Origin: Boswellia sacra
Taxonomy: Eukaryota > Streptophyta > Magnoliopsida > Sapindales > Burseraceae
Length of the DNA: 64,000 nucleotides
NCBI GenBank assembly: GCA_013180625.2
Contig: SNVD02002434.1
Span: 1,539,001 to 1,603,000, forward strand
Reading direction: 5' to 3'
In this document: one piece after another, positions 35,799 through 49,329 of the stretch
Position numbering within the stretch: position 1 is the stretch's first letter
Layout: every line of letters begins with the position of its first letter
Translations under genes and position numbers: made by a program
The notes under the pieces: generated by a model
What the model saw: the letters and a program-made list of their open reading frames with translations, nothing else
What the model was told of the DNA's origin: nothing
The model's database searches: none

Positions 35799-36569
35799 TG
35801 ATAAACATTAGAATCTAGAAATTAGAACATTTACACACCTTGGACTTCTTGCAGAAATCTACACTCGAAAACCAAGTCTCATCGACCACCGCATCAGGAC
35901 TCTGAGGAAATCCATTTTGTGTCACAGAAGCCACAGAAGAAGTTATGACTACTCTCTTGATAGACTGAACTTTTGCACATGACCTGAGAAGATTAAGCGT
36001 TCCCTTCACTGCGGGATCAATTAATTCAGACTGAAATATGGGAGAAAAAGCTGACAATTCGATTATGTTATTAATCTCAAAAAAAGAAATTAAAAAAATA
36101 AAAAAGGAAAAGAAGCATATGGAATGAACCTGAGGGTTATTGGTTGGAAAAGTAACAGGGGAAGCTGTATGGAAAACACCTTCACATCCTTCCACGGCAG
36201 AATCGAAAGAGCCTTCTTCCAACAAGCTTGCCTTGAACAAATGAAGTCTTTCTTTGGCACCATCAAGTGCATGTAAGTGGCTTATCTTAGCATCATCATC
36301 TGTGGCATGTACATGTAAATACGAGTATAAAACCAGGAAACTGGATGAAGGTTCAACAACACTAGAATTGGGTTTGTAGTATCAGAAATAAACAGAGAAA
36401 AAGAAAAATCCAAATATAGAAAAGCTGAAGAGAGATTATAAAGAGAAGACTGACTTGGGTCGCGAACAGTGGCTTTGACAGCGTAACCACCTTCAAGTAA
36501 CTGCTTCAACAACCATGATGCTATGTAACCTGAAGCTCCTGTTACACACACCACCTTCCCTTCACTCAC

Positions 36570-37481
36570 TCTCTCTCTCTCTCTCTTTCCGTGAATTCGT
36601 GTCAAATTTGAGTTTTACTAATGAGCCTTTGTGGAAAGACGACGCCAAAGACCAGGAAGCTATTAGCTATATGACAACCCGCTTCACTTTCAGTTATAAT
36701 GGAGTTAATAGTACCTTATTTGCTGCAGTTACAGTACCACTCATCACATCTCTCCCTGTCTGTTTCATAAACAACACTTTTTTTTTGGTCTGGGCCTTGA
36801 CGGATTTTCATCTTAAACCTGGGCCTGATAAATTAGCAGACCCAGTTCATAAATTTAAACACTAACCTGATTTTGACTGTCCACACCTTCACCGTGTGTT
36901 GATTACTTAGTTTAGTTCGGATATCATGTTAACGTAGTGTATACGAAAACTTAAATTATTAGATGAGGTACCACAATTGTAATAAATATAACCTCTTTGA
37001 CGGGCAGTGGTGTCTATAAGTGCTTTTTTTTAAAAAATCGTTGTATGGTATAAATGAAATGAACTGTCAGTTTAAATCCACCCAAAGCAAGGGTAGAATA
37101 ACATTCTTTTGTTGAATTAATAATACATTGATCTCTCTAATTAAGGTTTATGAACATAAAAAGCTCATTAATAATTTCAAAGAAACCAAAAATTTGCAGA
37201 AGGAAATATCAATGAATCCACTACCAGTATGATGGTTTATAATCATTCCCGTACTATACCTGATCAAATGAACACCACATGGACCCCTAATCTCTGAAAA
37301 AGAGGCTCTAAAAGTTTTTAAAGCCCAGATAAACGAAATGGGCATATCAATAGTTTCTCCTATATGTATATCAATACACAACTCAATTTTCTTGGCTCAC
37401 TGGCCTTATTCCTTGAAACTGTGTTCAGGAATTGCAGAAGTTGTTTACAATGTTTTGCATCACTTCCCTGTCGGTAGCTTC
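36570..37481. other. Intergenic between SDR copies C and D
   Basis: Promoter and leader of copy C (CT run at its start) and the 3' flank of copy D. The 3' flank block 37180-37480 recurs at 58610-58930. No gene. Confidence 0.55.
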
Positions 37482-40400
37482 TTAGACATTCAGGAAGCCC
37501 TTCTCCTTGAGGCATTCAACGGTGTCCCTAAGACTCAACTCCCATGGCATGTGATTGATTCCCAAGCTCTTTGCTTTTTCCTGAGAAAGCTTGAATGCTG
37601 GCTCGTACTTTGCATCTTTGAATCTGCCATGAATTAATAAACATGTTTGTAAGGAGAGAAAACTCTCAAGGAAATTTCTCATATATATGTTCATGCAGTT
37701 TATATGAATTACCCGACATCTTCTATCTTTTTTAATCAAAGATGCAACAATACTTAATTAGGAGTAGTTATAATTTCTAATTGCATATCTTCGAGTTCCC
37801 GTTAACTTGTGCTACTACATTTTGTACTATATCTAAATTCTGAAGTATCTAGAGCTTCTAATTGAAGTATCTTGCATAGTTGGCTTATGACAAATAATTA
37901 AAGGTTAGTCTGAATTCTAAACACAAAATAACCTGAATCCTTTCATATTCTCAACTATTTTTAATAGAAAAGCTCAAGGAAACTCAATTAAATTTCCTTA
38001 TTACGACAGTAAGTCAGATGAAAGAACATACAGAATTCAAATCAAACCAACTGAATAAAAGGCAAAAATACTGAAACGTACTTCTCATTAAGATGCAGAG
38101 TAGGGCAATGTTTGTGCAACTGATCCAGAACCTCATTAAGCTGTGCAGCTGACGTTGCAGCTAAAATATATCTGCCGCTTGCTGTGGGAATCTCAAGAGC
38201 TTGAATGTGTGCATATGCAACATCTCTCACATCAACAAATCTATAAGGGCTGGGGAATATTTTAACTCCTGCAGTCAAATTAATAACCTCAACCACTTAG
38301 CAATAATCCATGTTATGGTCTAGCATAGCTGTTTGTGACAGGAATGAGGACCAAGAAGATCTTCTTTTAGTTCAAAAAAGATGAGATAATATCTTTAATC
38401 CACAGTGATTGTTGAATATTACCATTTATGAGGCTCATGATCACGTCCATGGTGGAAACAAGCATTGGCTGTAAGAAAGGACCAATCACCAATCCCGGGT
38501 GCAGTGTAACCAAGTCAATCCCATTCTCTTTCGCAAATTTCCAAGCAGCAGCTTCAGCTAAGGTCTTTGCAAGTGGATACCAGAGCTGGAAGAAAACCAG
38601 ATATTGATCAGTCAATAATGAAGAAGGAAATACGACAGATAATATGATCTTCATCACTAATACTTCCAAATTAAATGGTAGACGCAACAAACTGAGCTAA
38701 GATGTAATCCTAATTGCCAGTATCTTTCATTTGACCAAACAATTAATATTATCTTCCATTAATAGTAGCAAATGGATATTTTTGAAACTCTATCATGTAG
38801 ATTTGTATGAACTTTGGCTGAAATTCTTTTGATCAAGCAAAACGAAATATTCACATAAAGAAAAACATGATGTGATTAACATTAGTATGATGTAGAAATT
38901 AGCACATTTACACACCTTGGACTGCCTGCAGAAATCCGGACTTGAAAACCAAGTTTCATCGACCACCACATCAGGGGTTGGAGGATTTTCGTTGAAGAAC
39001 ATAGAAGACACAGAAGATGTTACAACTACTCTTTTGACAGACTGAACTTTTGCACATGATCTAAGAACATTAAGTGTTCCCTTCACTGCAGGATCAATTA
39101 TCTCAGCCTGAATATGCATAGAAGAATATAAGTTAGAAGTAGCTATTAAGTTCACATTTCAATTTAGACATTCTTGAACCTTGTTACACAAAAATAAAAA
39201 CTGATTAGTTCTGTTAATTATAATGAACTTGGTTGACCAAAGTACATAAATAAAATAAGAATCGCAGATCCAAACCATTGAATCATACATGAGTTTCTTT
39301 TTGTTGACTTAAATTGTAAGAATATATATCAAGTTGAGTCACCTAACCTTCTTATGAAGTTTTGGAACATAACCACGATCACATAAATGGTTTAAGTTTT
39401 GGAATTACCATCTATTTTCATATATTACAAAAAGGTGGGAAAAAAAAAACAAATACAAAGAGAAAAGGAAAAGAGAATATAGAATATATGCAAACCTGTG
39501 GGTTATTGGTTGCTGCAGAAATAAGAGGGGAAGCTGTATGAAAAACACCTTCACATCCTTCAACTGCAGAATCGTAAGAGCCTTCTTCCAACAAGCTTGC
39601 CTTGAACAAATGAAGTCTTTCTTTGGCTCCAGCAAGTGCATTTAAGTGGTTTATCTTAAGATCACCTATGACATACATAAAAAGAAGTGAAAAAGAGGAC
39701 TCCAGTTGCACATTTTGAGCTATTATCAATGAGTCTTAATTGCCTGCTTCATATATATAACAAAGCATGGCTTCTTCATGTAGATAATACCATATATATG
39801 AGGAGATCATGTTACAAATTAAACAAAAAATATTGTCATGCATGCATGCAGCTATGTTTACTGTTCTGAGCATGATGTGGACTGTAGAGTGAGTGTACTG
39901 TATCCGTCTATCATGTATTTATGGTTTTATATTTGTACAATTCAATAAAATTACTTTCACTTGCACCCTTTCATTTTCTTTTTCTTCTTATACATATCTC
40001 TTGTTCCTATTTTCTTCCGTTTTATTTTATTACTTCAATGGTCGATGGGCTGGGAAGCACATGGGCTAGATGGTGTTTGATTGAAATTATGGCTTCAGAG
40101 GCAAAGGACAAATTGCCCATGTTGTTATTTAAGTTTCACAAAAATGTCAAAAAAAATTATTTGTACAACTCTTCTTCTCCGAGATATAAACATAAAAAGG
40201 TAAAGTTTTATACTTTATCAATAGTAAAGGCATTGATATAGTCTACACTTGGCAAATTAGTTATCAACACCATTATCACCAATAAAGCTTTTACCCTTCA
40301 AATGTTTATAAAAGTTTAACAATTTGCAACTCTGATTAATACATATAATTAAGATGTTTAGATCGTACTAGAACTTGTAGTACTTAATTGTTAATTCAGT

Positions 40401-42833
40401 GTAACTAAACATGATAAATAAGGTTGGAAACTTATTACAATACAAATAATTGTTGTTTATTTGAATATTTACAATAGTATAAGGCTTATTTGTTCAGGTA
40501 TATTGAGCTGAATATGATATCAATGTAGGTTTTTTTTTTTTCTGATAATCAAATTAATAATCGTAATTTATTAAATATTTACAAAACCTACTTGTTCGGT
40601 TATATTAAATTTAACAAAATGAAAATATTCAGTTCATAACAATTGAATAGAAAATAAAAATAAAACACTTATTTCTTCCTCCTATATTAACGCCAATACT
40701 TAAATTCATCCTCCATCATTTTAAAATACTCTATAAACTTAAATTCATCCTCCATCATTTTAAAATACTCTATAAAAATAAAAAACAACTTTAAAATGTA
40801 TTTAAAATTAATTAATTGGATAGACAACAAAGAAACTGGATATACTTATAATGCCAATATTTTTTTTTAGTCATTTACTTCTAAAAACTTTTTTTAATTT
40901 AAAATTTTTGATTTAAGTGGGATTTAGAAAGAGATTTTAAGGAGTTTAAATAACAAAACCTCAAAATTGCCAATTTCACGGGCTTGTCACATTTTGATGG
41001 TTGGGCTCAGGCCATGACATTTTTAGAAGTCAAACTCAAAGAGTGCTACTGTTCAAACCACACCTAACTCCTTTCATGTAGGGCCATGGCTTTTAAAAGT
41101 CAAAGTCAGAGACGACTCAAAGGGCACCTAACTCTTTTCATATAAGTATTTATTTCTTGTCAATCACTCAAAGAGAAAGAAAATAATTTTGAGGATTATA
41201 TAGTGTAACGTGGAGGTAATTAAATAAAGCTGGGACTTGGTAGATTAAATCAAGTGCTTGAAATAAAATAAGAGTATTATTATCCTTATAAATTTTATAC
41301 ATAAATTCATGCATATAAATTAATGTGATATTACTTATCATCAACCTTTATTAAATGAGTAGATTTATATCTTATTATTTTAATGTCTTCATGATACATA
41401 AGTTTGTATACAAAAACTTATACTAAAATTTATAAAACTAATATTGTTCTTAAAATAAAATAATAAGATAATTAGATGCAAATTGGCCAGTATAAAAGCT
41501 ATTGACTGATGATTAATGTGACTCACAGTCAGAAATTTATAATCATTAACAAACCACAAAAACAAATTCCGCCTGACAATTTACATTTGAGGCTAAGACA
41601 AAAATTGTATGCGAGGCTTTTAGCAAATCAAAATTTTTAATTTTTAATTTTTTTTAATTGCAGAAGAATTTCATTTAAAAATTATCGATCTTACTTTTTA
41701 AATGCAAAATTATCAATAAAATTTTTATATTCAAAATCTTCTAATGTTTCTTGTTTTAATAGATAATAAAGTTAATTAATTTAATCTTTTTTTTTGCGTG
41801 ATATTGTCGTTTTTGGATAAAGTTTTATTAATTTTTCTTTAAAAACACTTCTTTCTCCATATTATATTCTATAATATAAGTATTAAAAAAACTACTTAAT
41901 ATTATTTTTGTTTATACATATAATTAAATATTTTAATCGGAATATTTATTTTATTTTGTAAACTTCTTTTAAAACTTTTAATTCTGAAAATAAATTTAAC
42001 CCATAAATAATATTTCAAAGAGCACCATATTTCCAAACATTCTCATGATTAAGAGAATATTAACTTTTTCAAACCATCACCATTGAAATATAAAATAAAT
42101 AAATAATAACTACAAACAAGCATGAAAATAGACAGATAATAAATAAATTAATAATACTATAATAACACAAAATATTAATAAAAATAAGCTTAGATCGTTG
42201 GAACCCATTATTTTAGAGTTGAGATTACTATGAGACAATATTTTTAGAAAATTGAGACAATATGAAAGTAGTCTAAGCCTGAAATAAAATGAGGCTCTTG
42301 AAATTACATTTATTATAGTATAAATGATATCATAAGAATTGGAAAATAATTTTATAGGAAATAAATACTTATGGAAAAATAACTTAATTGTACGTAATTT
42401 TCAAAAAAATTAAGTAATTAACTTTGGAAAATAAGATAGTTTTTAATATTTTGTAAAATTTTAATTAATCATTCATCAAAATCAAAAACTAATTAAATGG
42501 GGTCAGGCTTAAAGAAAAAAAAACGAGGCCTTCCCAAAATACGGGGCTTAGCAACCGTCTTAGCTGCCGAGGGATTAAGCCGGCCTCAATAGGACAATGA
42601 CCCAAAGTAATATAAAGGGGAAAAATAGGGCAATATCAACAAAGACACAGAAATAATTAGAAGTGAAAAAGAACCTGCAATGCAAATATGGAAAAGCTGA
42701 AGAGAAAGTACTCACTTGGGTCACGAACAGTGGCTTTGACAGTGTAGCCGCGTTCGAGTAATTGCTTCACCAACCATGATGCTATGTAACCTGAAGCTCC
42801 TGTTACACAAACAGCCTTCCTTTCAACCCCCAT
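37482..42833 (-). CDS. SDR copy D: phenylacetaldehyde reductase / CCR-like, intact
   Basis: Exons: 42833-42716, 39665-39496, 39107-38916, 38585-38423, 38268-38082 and 37623-37482. They sum to 972 nt (323 aa), with GT-AG introns and phases identical to copy A. The start [20 protein letters not shown] was chosen because exon 1 length (118 nt) matches copy A exactly. Catalytic Tyr163 and Lys167 lie in WYPLAK. The [20 protein letters not shown] region is conserved and the protein ends [16 protein letters not shown]. Intron 1 is unusually long (about 3.05 kb) and AT-rich. If exon 1 at 42833 belonged to another lost copy, copy D would lack a start, but no other exon 1 lies nearer. The substrate is probably an aromatic aldehyde; this is not provable here. 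Confidence 0.87.
40699..40776. repeat. 39-bp tandem duplication
   Basis: CTTAAATTCATCCTCCATC and the rest of the unit occur at 40699 and again at 40738 with no visible change. Confidence 0.9.
41008..41150. repeat. Imperfect ~75-bp tandem duplication
   Basis: GGCCATGACATTTTTAGAAG through CACCTAACTCCTTTCAT is followed by GGCCATGGCTTTTAAAAG through CACCTAACTCTTTTCAT with several differences. Confidence 0.65.
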
Positions 42834-44163
42834 TTCCTTTCTGTCTTCCATGAATTCCTTCCAAGGTTGATGAGCACAAGTGGGAAGGCGGAGATAGTCC
42901 AATATATATTGGTTTAGTATTGTCTTTCCACACTCTACGAAAACTCGCCACTTGGCAATTTTTCGCTTTTAAATATGTGTATATTTGATGAACGAATATG
43001 ACACCGTCAAATATTATTTTAAAAAGTAAAATATTTAGCAATTTTTAACAGTGAAATATTATATTATAATTGTTTTTAGAAAACAAGTCTTGTAATAACT
43101 AAATTCAGTTTTCAAACAAACCCATTCCCCCAATAAACTAAAAACAATTTAACGATCAATAAGCAGAAATATATTCAATAGAAAACTTAATATTTAGTCA
43201 AAAAAATGAATAGTTAATATAAAAGAATTAAATTGTACGATCAAAGAGATAAAATTACATTGTTACAAGTTCTTTCTTACTCGTTCCTTAAATAGTTAAT
43301 TGTCTCGAATAATTAATGAATAATTTTATTCATTAATTATAAATAAGGGTATGTTGTTTATGAAACATGGAACAAGTCAATTTTGTCATCTTTTTGCCTT
43401 AATTTGATTATTATTATTTATGTTACACCAATTAATAAGCTTATCGAGATTGACTATAAACTAAAAAATGAGTTGTCTATCATGATAATGTATTCTATAA
43501 AGAACTTAAAAATGATTGGAAAATTGGATTGAATCTCGTAAATAATCTACGCTTGACGTTTTATTAGAAAAACAGTCACTAATATTTCTCATGATAAATG
43601 TTAATTTCTGTTAAATGTGACATAATCATATAAGTGACGGAATAATACCAAAAGTAATATGATAATATACATTTGTCACTTGAATTGAGATTTTAAAATT
43701 AATTTTTGAGAATTAATTAAAATTAATTTTTGAGAATTAAGAGCATTATTAAAAAACCAAAAACTATCTTGCAAGTTAGTTGTATGACTTTTTCGTTGAA
43801 AAAGGGCAAGGCAGCTATATATATGGATATCATTTTTGTTCACAGAAGCGAAAAAATAGTATGTATAATCCTCTTGAAAGTATGTATAATCCTCTTGAAA
43901 CATGAAAAATAAAATTTAAGAGAATAATACGAGAACATTTTCTCATTTCTAACATATCAAAAATATTAATTAAACACTATCGGAGCAAGTATACAATATA
44001 CAATAATGTTGAAATTGTTTTTTATTCTTGAAATATAAATGATTTTTTTATTTTGATAAAATTAAAAAATTTAGACATAAAAACACAAAATATATAATTA
44101 AAAATATAATTATTTTTGAACTTAGAACTAAACTTTTAGCAATAATCTGTATAAGGAATCCTC
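42834..44163. other. AT-rich intergenic, upstream of copy D
   Basis: The presumed promoter of copy D. Short local duplications occur at about 43698-43740 (TTAATTTTTGAGAATTAA) and at 43859-43900 (GTATGTATAATCCTCTTGAA). No gene. Confidence 0.5.
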
Positions 44164-44173
44164 AAATTTTTTA

Positions 44174-44281
44174 GGGAAAATTGAAAAAATAGACACAATT
44201 AGGGGCCTGTAGTGAAAATGAGACACATCCTGAAAAATTTTCATGCCATATACATTTTCCGCGTAAAATGACCAAAATACG
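44174..44281 (+). repeat. Left TIR of MULE
   Basis: 108 bp. Pairs with 53718-53825 and with both ends of the MITE at 23620-24231. Confidence 0.9.
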
Positions 44282-44799
44282 TACCTCTGAGAAATTAAAT
44301 TTATTACAAAACTCTTCATTTCTCTCTTTTTCCATAGAATCGTCTGTCGTTGTTAAGTCTTCTACACCACTCGACATTGTCCGAAACGCAGCAACAGGAA
44401 TCCGACACGACGATCGTTTGAGGATACAAGCAAAAGGACGTAGAGAGAAGCAAGAACCGACACTCGGGTAAGTTACTTCGTTGGTTTTTTTGCTATTTTT
44501 TATTTTTTGGTAGTTTTATGGATTGTTTGATGTGATATTTGCGTTATGAAGAATGAAAATGATGTTTAGATTAGGCATAAAAAGAGATTTATATACGAAA
44601 TTAAACATTTGAATTTCTTAGGGTTTCGGGCTAGATTTTATGGATTTTTGAATTTGGAAATTGAGTTTCGGATTAATTTTTGTACTTATTTTGTGTTTAT
44701 GGGGCTAAATGAAGTGTTATTAGGTTGATTTTTTAGTTTGATGTGTATAAAAATGGTGAAAACGGACGATTTTCATGACGATGAAGACAACGACAAGTG

Positions 44800-45240
44800 T
44801 CGGTTTTATACTAGACACTCGACATTAAGTGTCAAGTCCTGTCGGATGTACCAACTGACACTCGTCATCAGGGCATTTTCATAGACATCGAGTGTCGGTT
44901 TCGTGGAAACCGACATCACGATGTCTCGAACCATGTCTTCGACACACGACATATATGTAATTGGGAATGTCGAGTGTCGGTTTTATGTAAAATGACCTGA
45001 TGGCGAGTGTCAGTTCGTGCATCCGATGGGACTCGACACGTTTGTCAGACGAACCAATTTTCACTTCATCGAGTGTCGGTTTCAATGTCGGTTTCTTTAA
45101 CCAACCGACATTCGATGAAAGTGAAACATTTGTGTCGAGTGTTGGATACGTCAACCGAAGAGTTTTACAATGTCGGATTCTGAATCTGACACTCGACTAG
45201 GCCGACATCCTACACAGTCATATTGCGGATGTCCGACCTA
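44800..45240. repeat. Left subterminal CGAGTGTCGG / CGACACTCG motif array
   Basis: About a dozen dispersed copies of CGAGTGTCGG, ACTCGACA or close variants in both orientations, for example near 44816, 44887, 44968, 45002, 45068, 45134 and 45190. It is less regular than the MITE core. Confidence 0.75.
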
Positions 45241-45437
45241 GCGTATCTTGGATGACGGAATCCAACAAAAGTTTAATATGACAAAAGTTTCTTCAGTTTT
45301 TGCTATTGAGCTTTATCGAGTGTGTTGTGTGCCGTTGAGTTTTATCGAGCGTTTTAACAGTTTGGTTGTTTTAGCCTTGTTTTTTGACTTTTTCCATGAA
45401 ATTTAACTATAACGGACTTTTTTTTTATAGGTTGAAG

Positions 45438-48400
45438 CAAATGGCAAATGGATTTGGACTGTCGTTCACCCTCAAGACACTGTATGATGAGTACTACCAT
45501 GCGGTTATCACAAATTTAACAAGTTTGGACTGTATAGAATGGATTCGTGTGACATTAAGTGAGAGGCAACAATTTGGGTTTGTCCTAGACATTCGGGCGC
45601 TGTCATTTCCATCTTAGTTGGTGCACAATATGCTTCAGTGGGAGGTTAACACAGTAGGGTACGATAACGAGATGTGGTTCCTTATTGAAGGTAAAAATAT
45701 GGTGTTTGAACTACAAAGTAGTCAAATAATTTTATTTTTTAGCAGTTGATGGTTGTAGTTAAGTTTTTTGTTACCATTATTGGCATTTTATGTTTTTTTT
45801 CCTTCTTTTCAAGAAGACTTATTCATTTTTCTGCCCACAAGTTCGGTTTGGTTACTGGTTTGAGATTTGGTTCCACTGTGCCACCAATATCGAATGTCTT
45901 GAATCCGTGCCCTTTGTTGGATACATACTTCGAGGGCAAGGACATGGAGCTCATGGATTTCTACCCGAGACTTCGCAAACTAAATGTGTCAGCTATGCCA
46001 GACGAGGATGTTGTAAAGCTAGCCTTGTTCTACGTGCTGGAGCTTTTTTTTATGGAATGAGATCGACGCCGACATGTCTCCCGTGTGTGGTTGAATTTCG
46101 TCAACACATTGGATAATTTTAACGATTATCCATGGGGTTCAGTGTCTTTTGATAAGACACTTAAAGGAATGAAAAACGCTTTGGATGGGAGGTTAGAAAG
46201 TTATAAGAAGCGAGTCGAAGCCAAGAAGAACAAGACGACCGAGAAAGGGAAGCACGTAGAGAAATATAACTTAGAAGGGTGCCCCTACGCTATTCAGGTA
46301 CATACTGAAAAATAAATGGGTTGACGTGTTTATTAGTTTCTTTGGGGTACAAATTTAAATACATAGTGTCACTAAAAAACCCTTATGTTATTGAGGTTTG
46401 GTTGTACGAGGCCGTGCCGTACATTGGCGTGACATATAGGCGAGTGGGCGAGGACTTTGAGAGGAGGATACCGCGCTTGTTGAAGTGGGAGACAAAGAAG
46501 ACCCCGTCGGAGTACATGGTCAAATGCGATATCCTCTTGGTTAGGAGGCAGGTATATAAGGTTCCCTTGTTTTTTTTCCTGTTTTTGGTCACAGCGAAGT
46601 AATGTTTAATTTGATGGCTTATTTGTTGATGCAGGCTTGTCCACTTGTTGTTTTGGAGCCATCTGAGGCGGAGCAGATGACAGATTGGTATATTACGCTT
46701 TCTGTAGTAGTTGGCATCCGGAGAGGTGCAAATGTAGCATGGGTGACATCTGTGGATGCTTCTTCGTTACCTAATGAGAGGATAGAGCCACTTCCGACAA
46801 GGGATCCATCAGCTCCACCTCCTGCTAGTCAGAGTTCCCCAATTAGACTTGAGGTGGGGCTAGTCAGAGACAGAGCCAGTCCTGCAGACAAACCACTTCC
46901 AACAGGGGATCCATCAGCTCCACCTCCTGCTGGTCATAGTTCCCCAATTAGACCTGAGGTGAGGCCAGTCAGAGACATAGCCAGTCCTGCAAATAAACGT
47001 GTTCGGTCTCTATCGCCTGCTTCCCCCGTTAGTCCTACACCTCCAGCATTGGAGAGTCAAGGTCATAAGGATCCATCCCGAACTCATCTCACTGGATATA
47101 GTTCCATCGATAGACCAGATATGGGGGTAGACATGGACACAACCGATCCCCCCATCAGTCCTGCGCCTACCACGTTTGACAGTTATGGTCCTACAGACGA
47201 TTTGATTCCTTCGTCGGATTATGCGACCACCTACCGTGACATTTCCCCTCCTGTACACGATATCCCTTCAAGCTCGAAGGTATGTAATGAGAATTTACAT
47301 TCGTATACTCATCTATTTGCATTGCTGCTTGGTTGCTTTGTCGTAGTGATTGTGAATAATGATATACAGGCACAGCTGTTCCATGATGGGTTCGAGACCA
47401 CAGTTCTCCATGAGCTTGCAGGACTCCGAGAGGAGATGACAGTGTTACGGGTAGAGAACAAGGACATGCGGAAGGAGATAGTTCTTCTGCTTGAGGCTGT
47501 TGAAGATCTGGGTGGCCATTTTGGATATGTTGCCACGGTATATTGCACAAGTTAATAAACAGATTTTGTGATTTCCATGATGTCACACTGATTAACCTGA
47601 CGTTATGGTTTGCTTTAATACAGGATTCAAATGGAGGTTCAGGCGATGACAGTGAAGGTCAGGAGCCAATAGAACCTGAACCCATGGACACGAGTGTTCA
47701 TGTCGCCGATGCTCCTCCCACAGACTTTGTTTCGCTTCGAGGTTGTCGTCTATTTTTGGGAAAGCATAAACAGAGCTCCTTTGTCAGTCCATCAGGTAGA
47801 AAGAGGGCGATGGTTGAGCCACAGGAGAAAGGCTCTAACGATCAGCATGTACAGCTAGATATTCAGCCCCCCCAGGAGCCCACTGTATATCTTGGCTAGA
47901 CCGTGACATAGGATGCAGTTATTGTATACCGTAGCAACCTGTGGACACCGATTTTACTATTTGACCCACGTGCCCCCATACCAGCTACTGATAGTATCAG
48001 CTTCGATGCATGGAAGGAGGGGGAGGAGGGTGATACTGATTTGGGGGTCTGCATCGCTGGTCATGAGTTCTTCAAGATGTTGATAACGCTGTCAGAGTGG
48101 ATAGCATCTGATGTTTGTTTCACTCCTTGTCGTCTCCTCCAATATTGTGATATACAATTACAATATGTATTGACTACTATTACTATATGCAGCACTTGGA
48201 TAGTTACTTATGGATGTTACGTTGTAGAGCTTGCGATATGGGTGCAACTGGTGTCCAGAGGTCTGCTTTCCTGGACACCACTTTCTGGGTAGGTATTTGC
48301 TAAACATCTGAATTTATAGTTAATTTCTGCTTCCTTCAATGTGCTAACCGTACTCATGAAATTGCAGTTAAAAGTGAAGTCGTTGTGGGAACTATACTTG

Positions 48401-49144
48401 GACAGGCTGGATGAGATTAACTGGGTAAATGAGGATGATATGGTCTAGTTTGTCACGGGGGAGATGCCTCTCGTTGGTCGAGGTCGACAGGGTGAGTACA
48501 TTTTTATTCAATGTGTTAGTATGTGCTGTTTTATTTGAATTATTGTCATTGATTTTCATGTTCTCAATTTCCTTTTCAGCTCTTTGTTCCTGTTAACATA
48601 GGAGACGAGCATTGGGTGGCAACCGAGATGGATTTGAATTACTATGTCGTAGTCATATATGACATACAATTCCACCGACACAGTCAAAGATGCAGTCCGG
48701 TGCCTGACAGAGTTGATACCCTGTATGGTGTCAATGGATGTTTACGGTCTTTTTGACTACCCCGCAACCCCATACGACATTAAGAGCATCGAGGATTCGA
48801 CACAGGTGCCACATCAGAAGGCTGGGGGAGGAGCATGCGGCATGTACTGTTTGAAGTACATGGAATTCCTAGCGAGGGGCGTTCCACTGATAGCCATTAA
48901 GGCATTCATGGACGATGTCCAGCGACAAAGAATAGCATTACAGCTTTGGGCTTATCGCGTTCTTCCACAGGCAGAAGAGGTCATCTCGGCCGTCACAGGG
49001 CCTCCCAAGGTTGCTGGCATCACAGGGCCTGTCGATGTTGTACCTGAGGATGTTACGACCACCACAGGGACTACCGATGTCGTCTCAACCGATGTTGCGG
49101 CCATCACAGGGACATCTGATGTTGTGTCAGCGGATGATGAGTAG
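45438..49144 (+). pseudogene. MULE-borne DUF1985 / Ulp1-like (C48) gene, decayed
   Basis: Pieces in order. 45438-45690 begins MANGFGLSFTLK and has a TAG at 45616. 45830-46310 is a DUF1985 region (FGLVTGLRFGS, VKLALFYVLEL, then NYPWGSVSFDKTL in modified form) with a TGA near 46058. 46390-46680 is a conserved linker with EVWLYEAVPYIG. 46780-47280 is a proline-rich segment with a 40-residue internal repeat (PSAPPPASQSSPIR / PSAPPPAGHSSPIR). 48590-49144 is the Ulp1 protease: GDEHWVATEMDL gives the histidine, and GGGACGMYCLKY gives the catalytic cysteine. A frame change near 48655 separates the two. The C-terminus has degenerate repeats around ITGPVDVV and TTGTTDVV. Ulp1 proteases cut SUMO or ubiquitin-like proteins; the role in MULEs is unknown. 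Exon joins were not resolved. Confidence 0.8.
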
Positions 49145-49195
49145 TAGCCCAGCACGACTCTACCATGATTTCGTGTCATGTATATATTTTGTATA

Positions 49196-49320
49196 GTTAC
49201 ACATTTTTGTGGATATTTACACATTTTTGTATAGTGACATATTTTGTATAGTAGCACATGTTCTCCATGTATAGGGGTACGAGAACTTGTAAATACATTT
49301 TTTCCCTGATGTATTGATAC
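49196..49320. repeat. Direct repeat copy 1 flanking the Argonaute capture
   Basis: Sequence from GTTACACATTTTTGTGGATA through GTAGCACATGTTCTCCATGT to TGTAAATACATTTTTTCCCT. It is repeated in diverged form at about 49752-49880. Confidence 0.75.
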
Positions 49321-49329
49321 ATGAAAGTT

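Larger units (their letters stand above)
30549..36569 (-). pseudogene. SDR copy C: lost start codon, late frameshift, LTR element in intron 3
   Basis: Exons: 36569-36455, 36299-36130, 36030-35839, 31813-31651, 31043-30860 and 30691-30549. The first exon aligns with copies A and D but reads GTG where they have ATG, with no in-frame ATG upstream before a stop. Exons 2-5 are open and encode a normal protein with WYPLSK. Exon 6 has one extra base near 30635, which shifts the frame before the usual C-terminus ([18 protein letters not shown] is in the other frame). Intron 3 is about 4 kb because a 3.3-kb LTR element sits in it. Splice sites are intact, so a transcript may still be made. Confidence 0.85.
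39666..42715. other. Long AT-rich intron 1 of SDR copy D
   Basis: No coding sequence was recognised. It holds a 39-bp tandem duplication and an imperfect duplication near 41000-41150. The G/C-richer end at about 42490-42600 (GAGGCCTTCCC, GGCTTAGCAACCG, GCCGGCCTC) may be the edge of an old inserted element. No clear TIR or LTR was found. Confidence 0.5.

Noticed and set aside
41500..42640. A complete transposon in intron 1 of copy D
   Set aside because: Some sequence near 42490-42600 looks foreign, but no matching TIR, LTR or target duplication was found.
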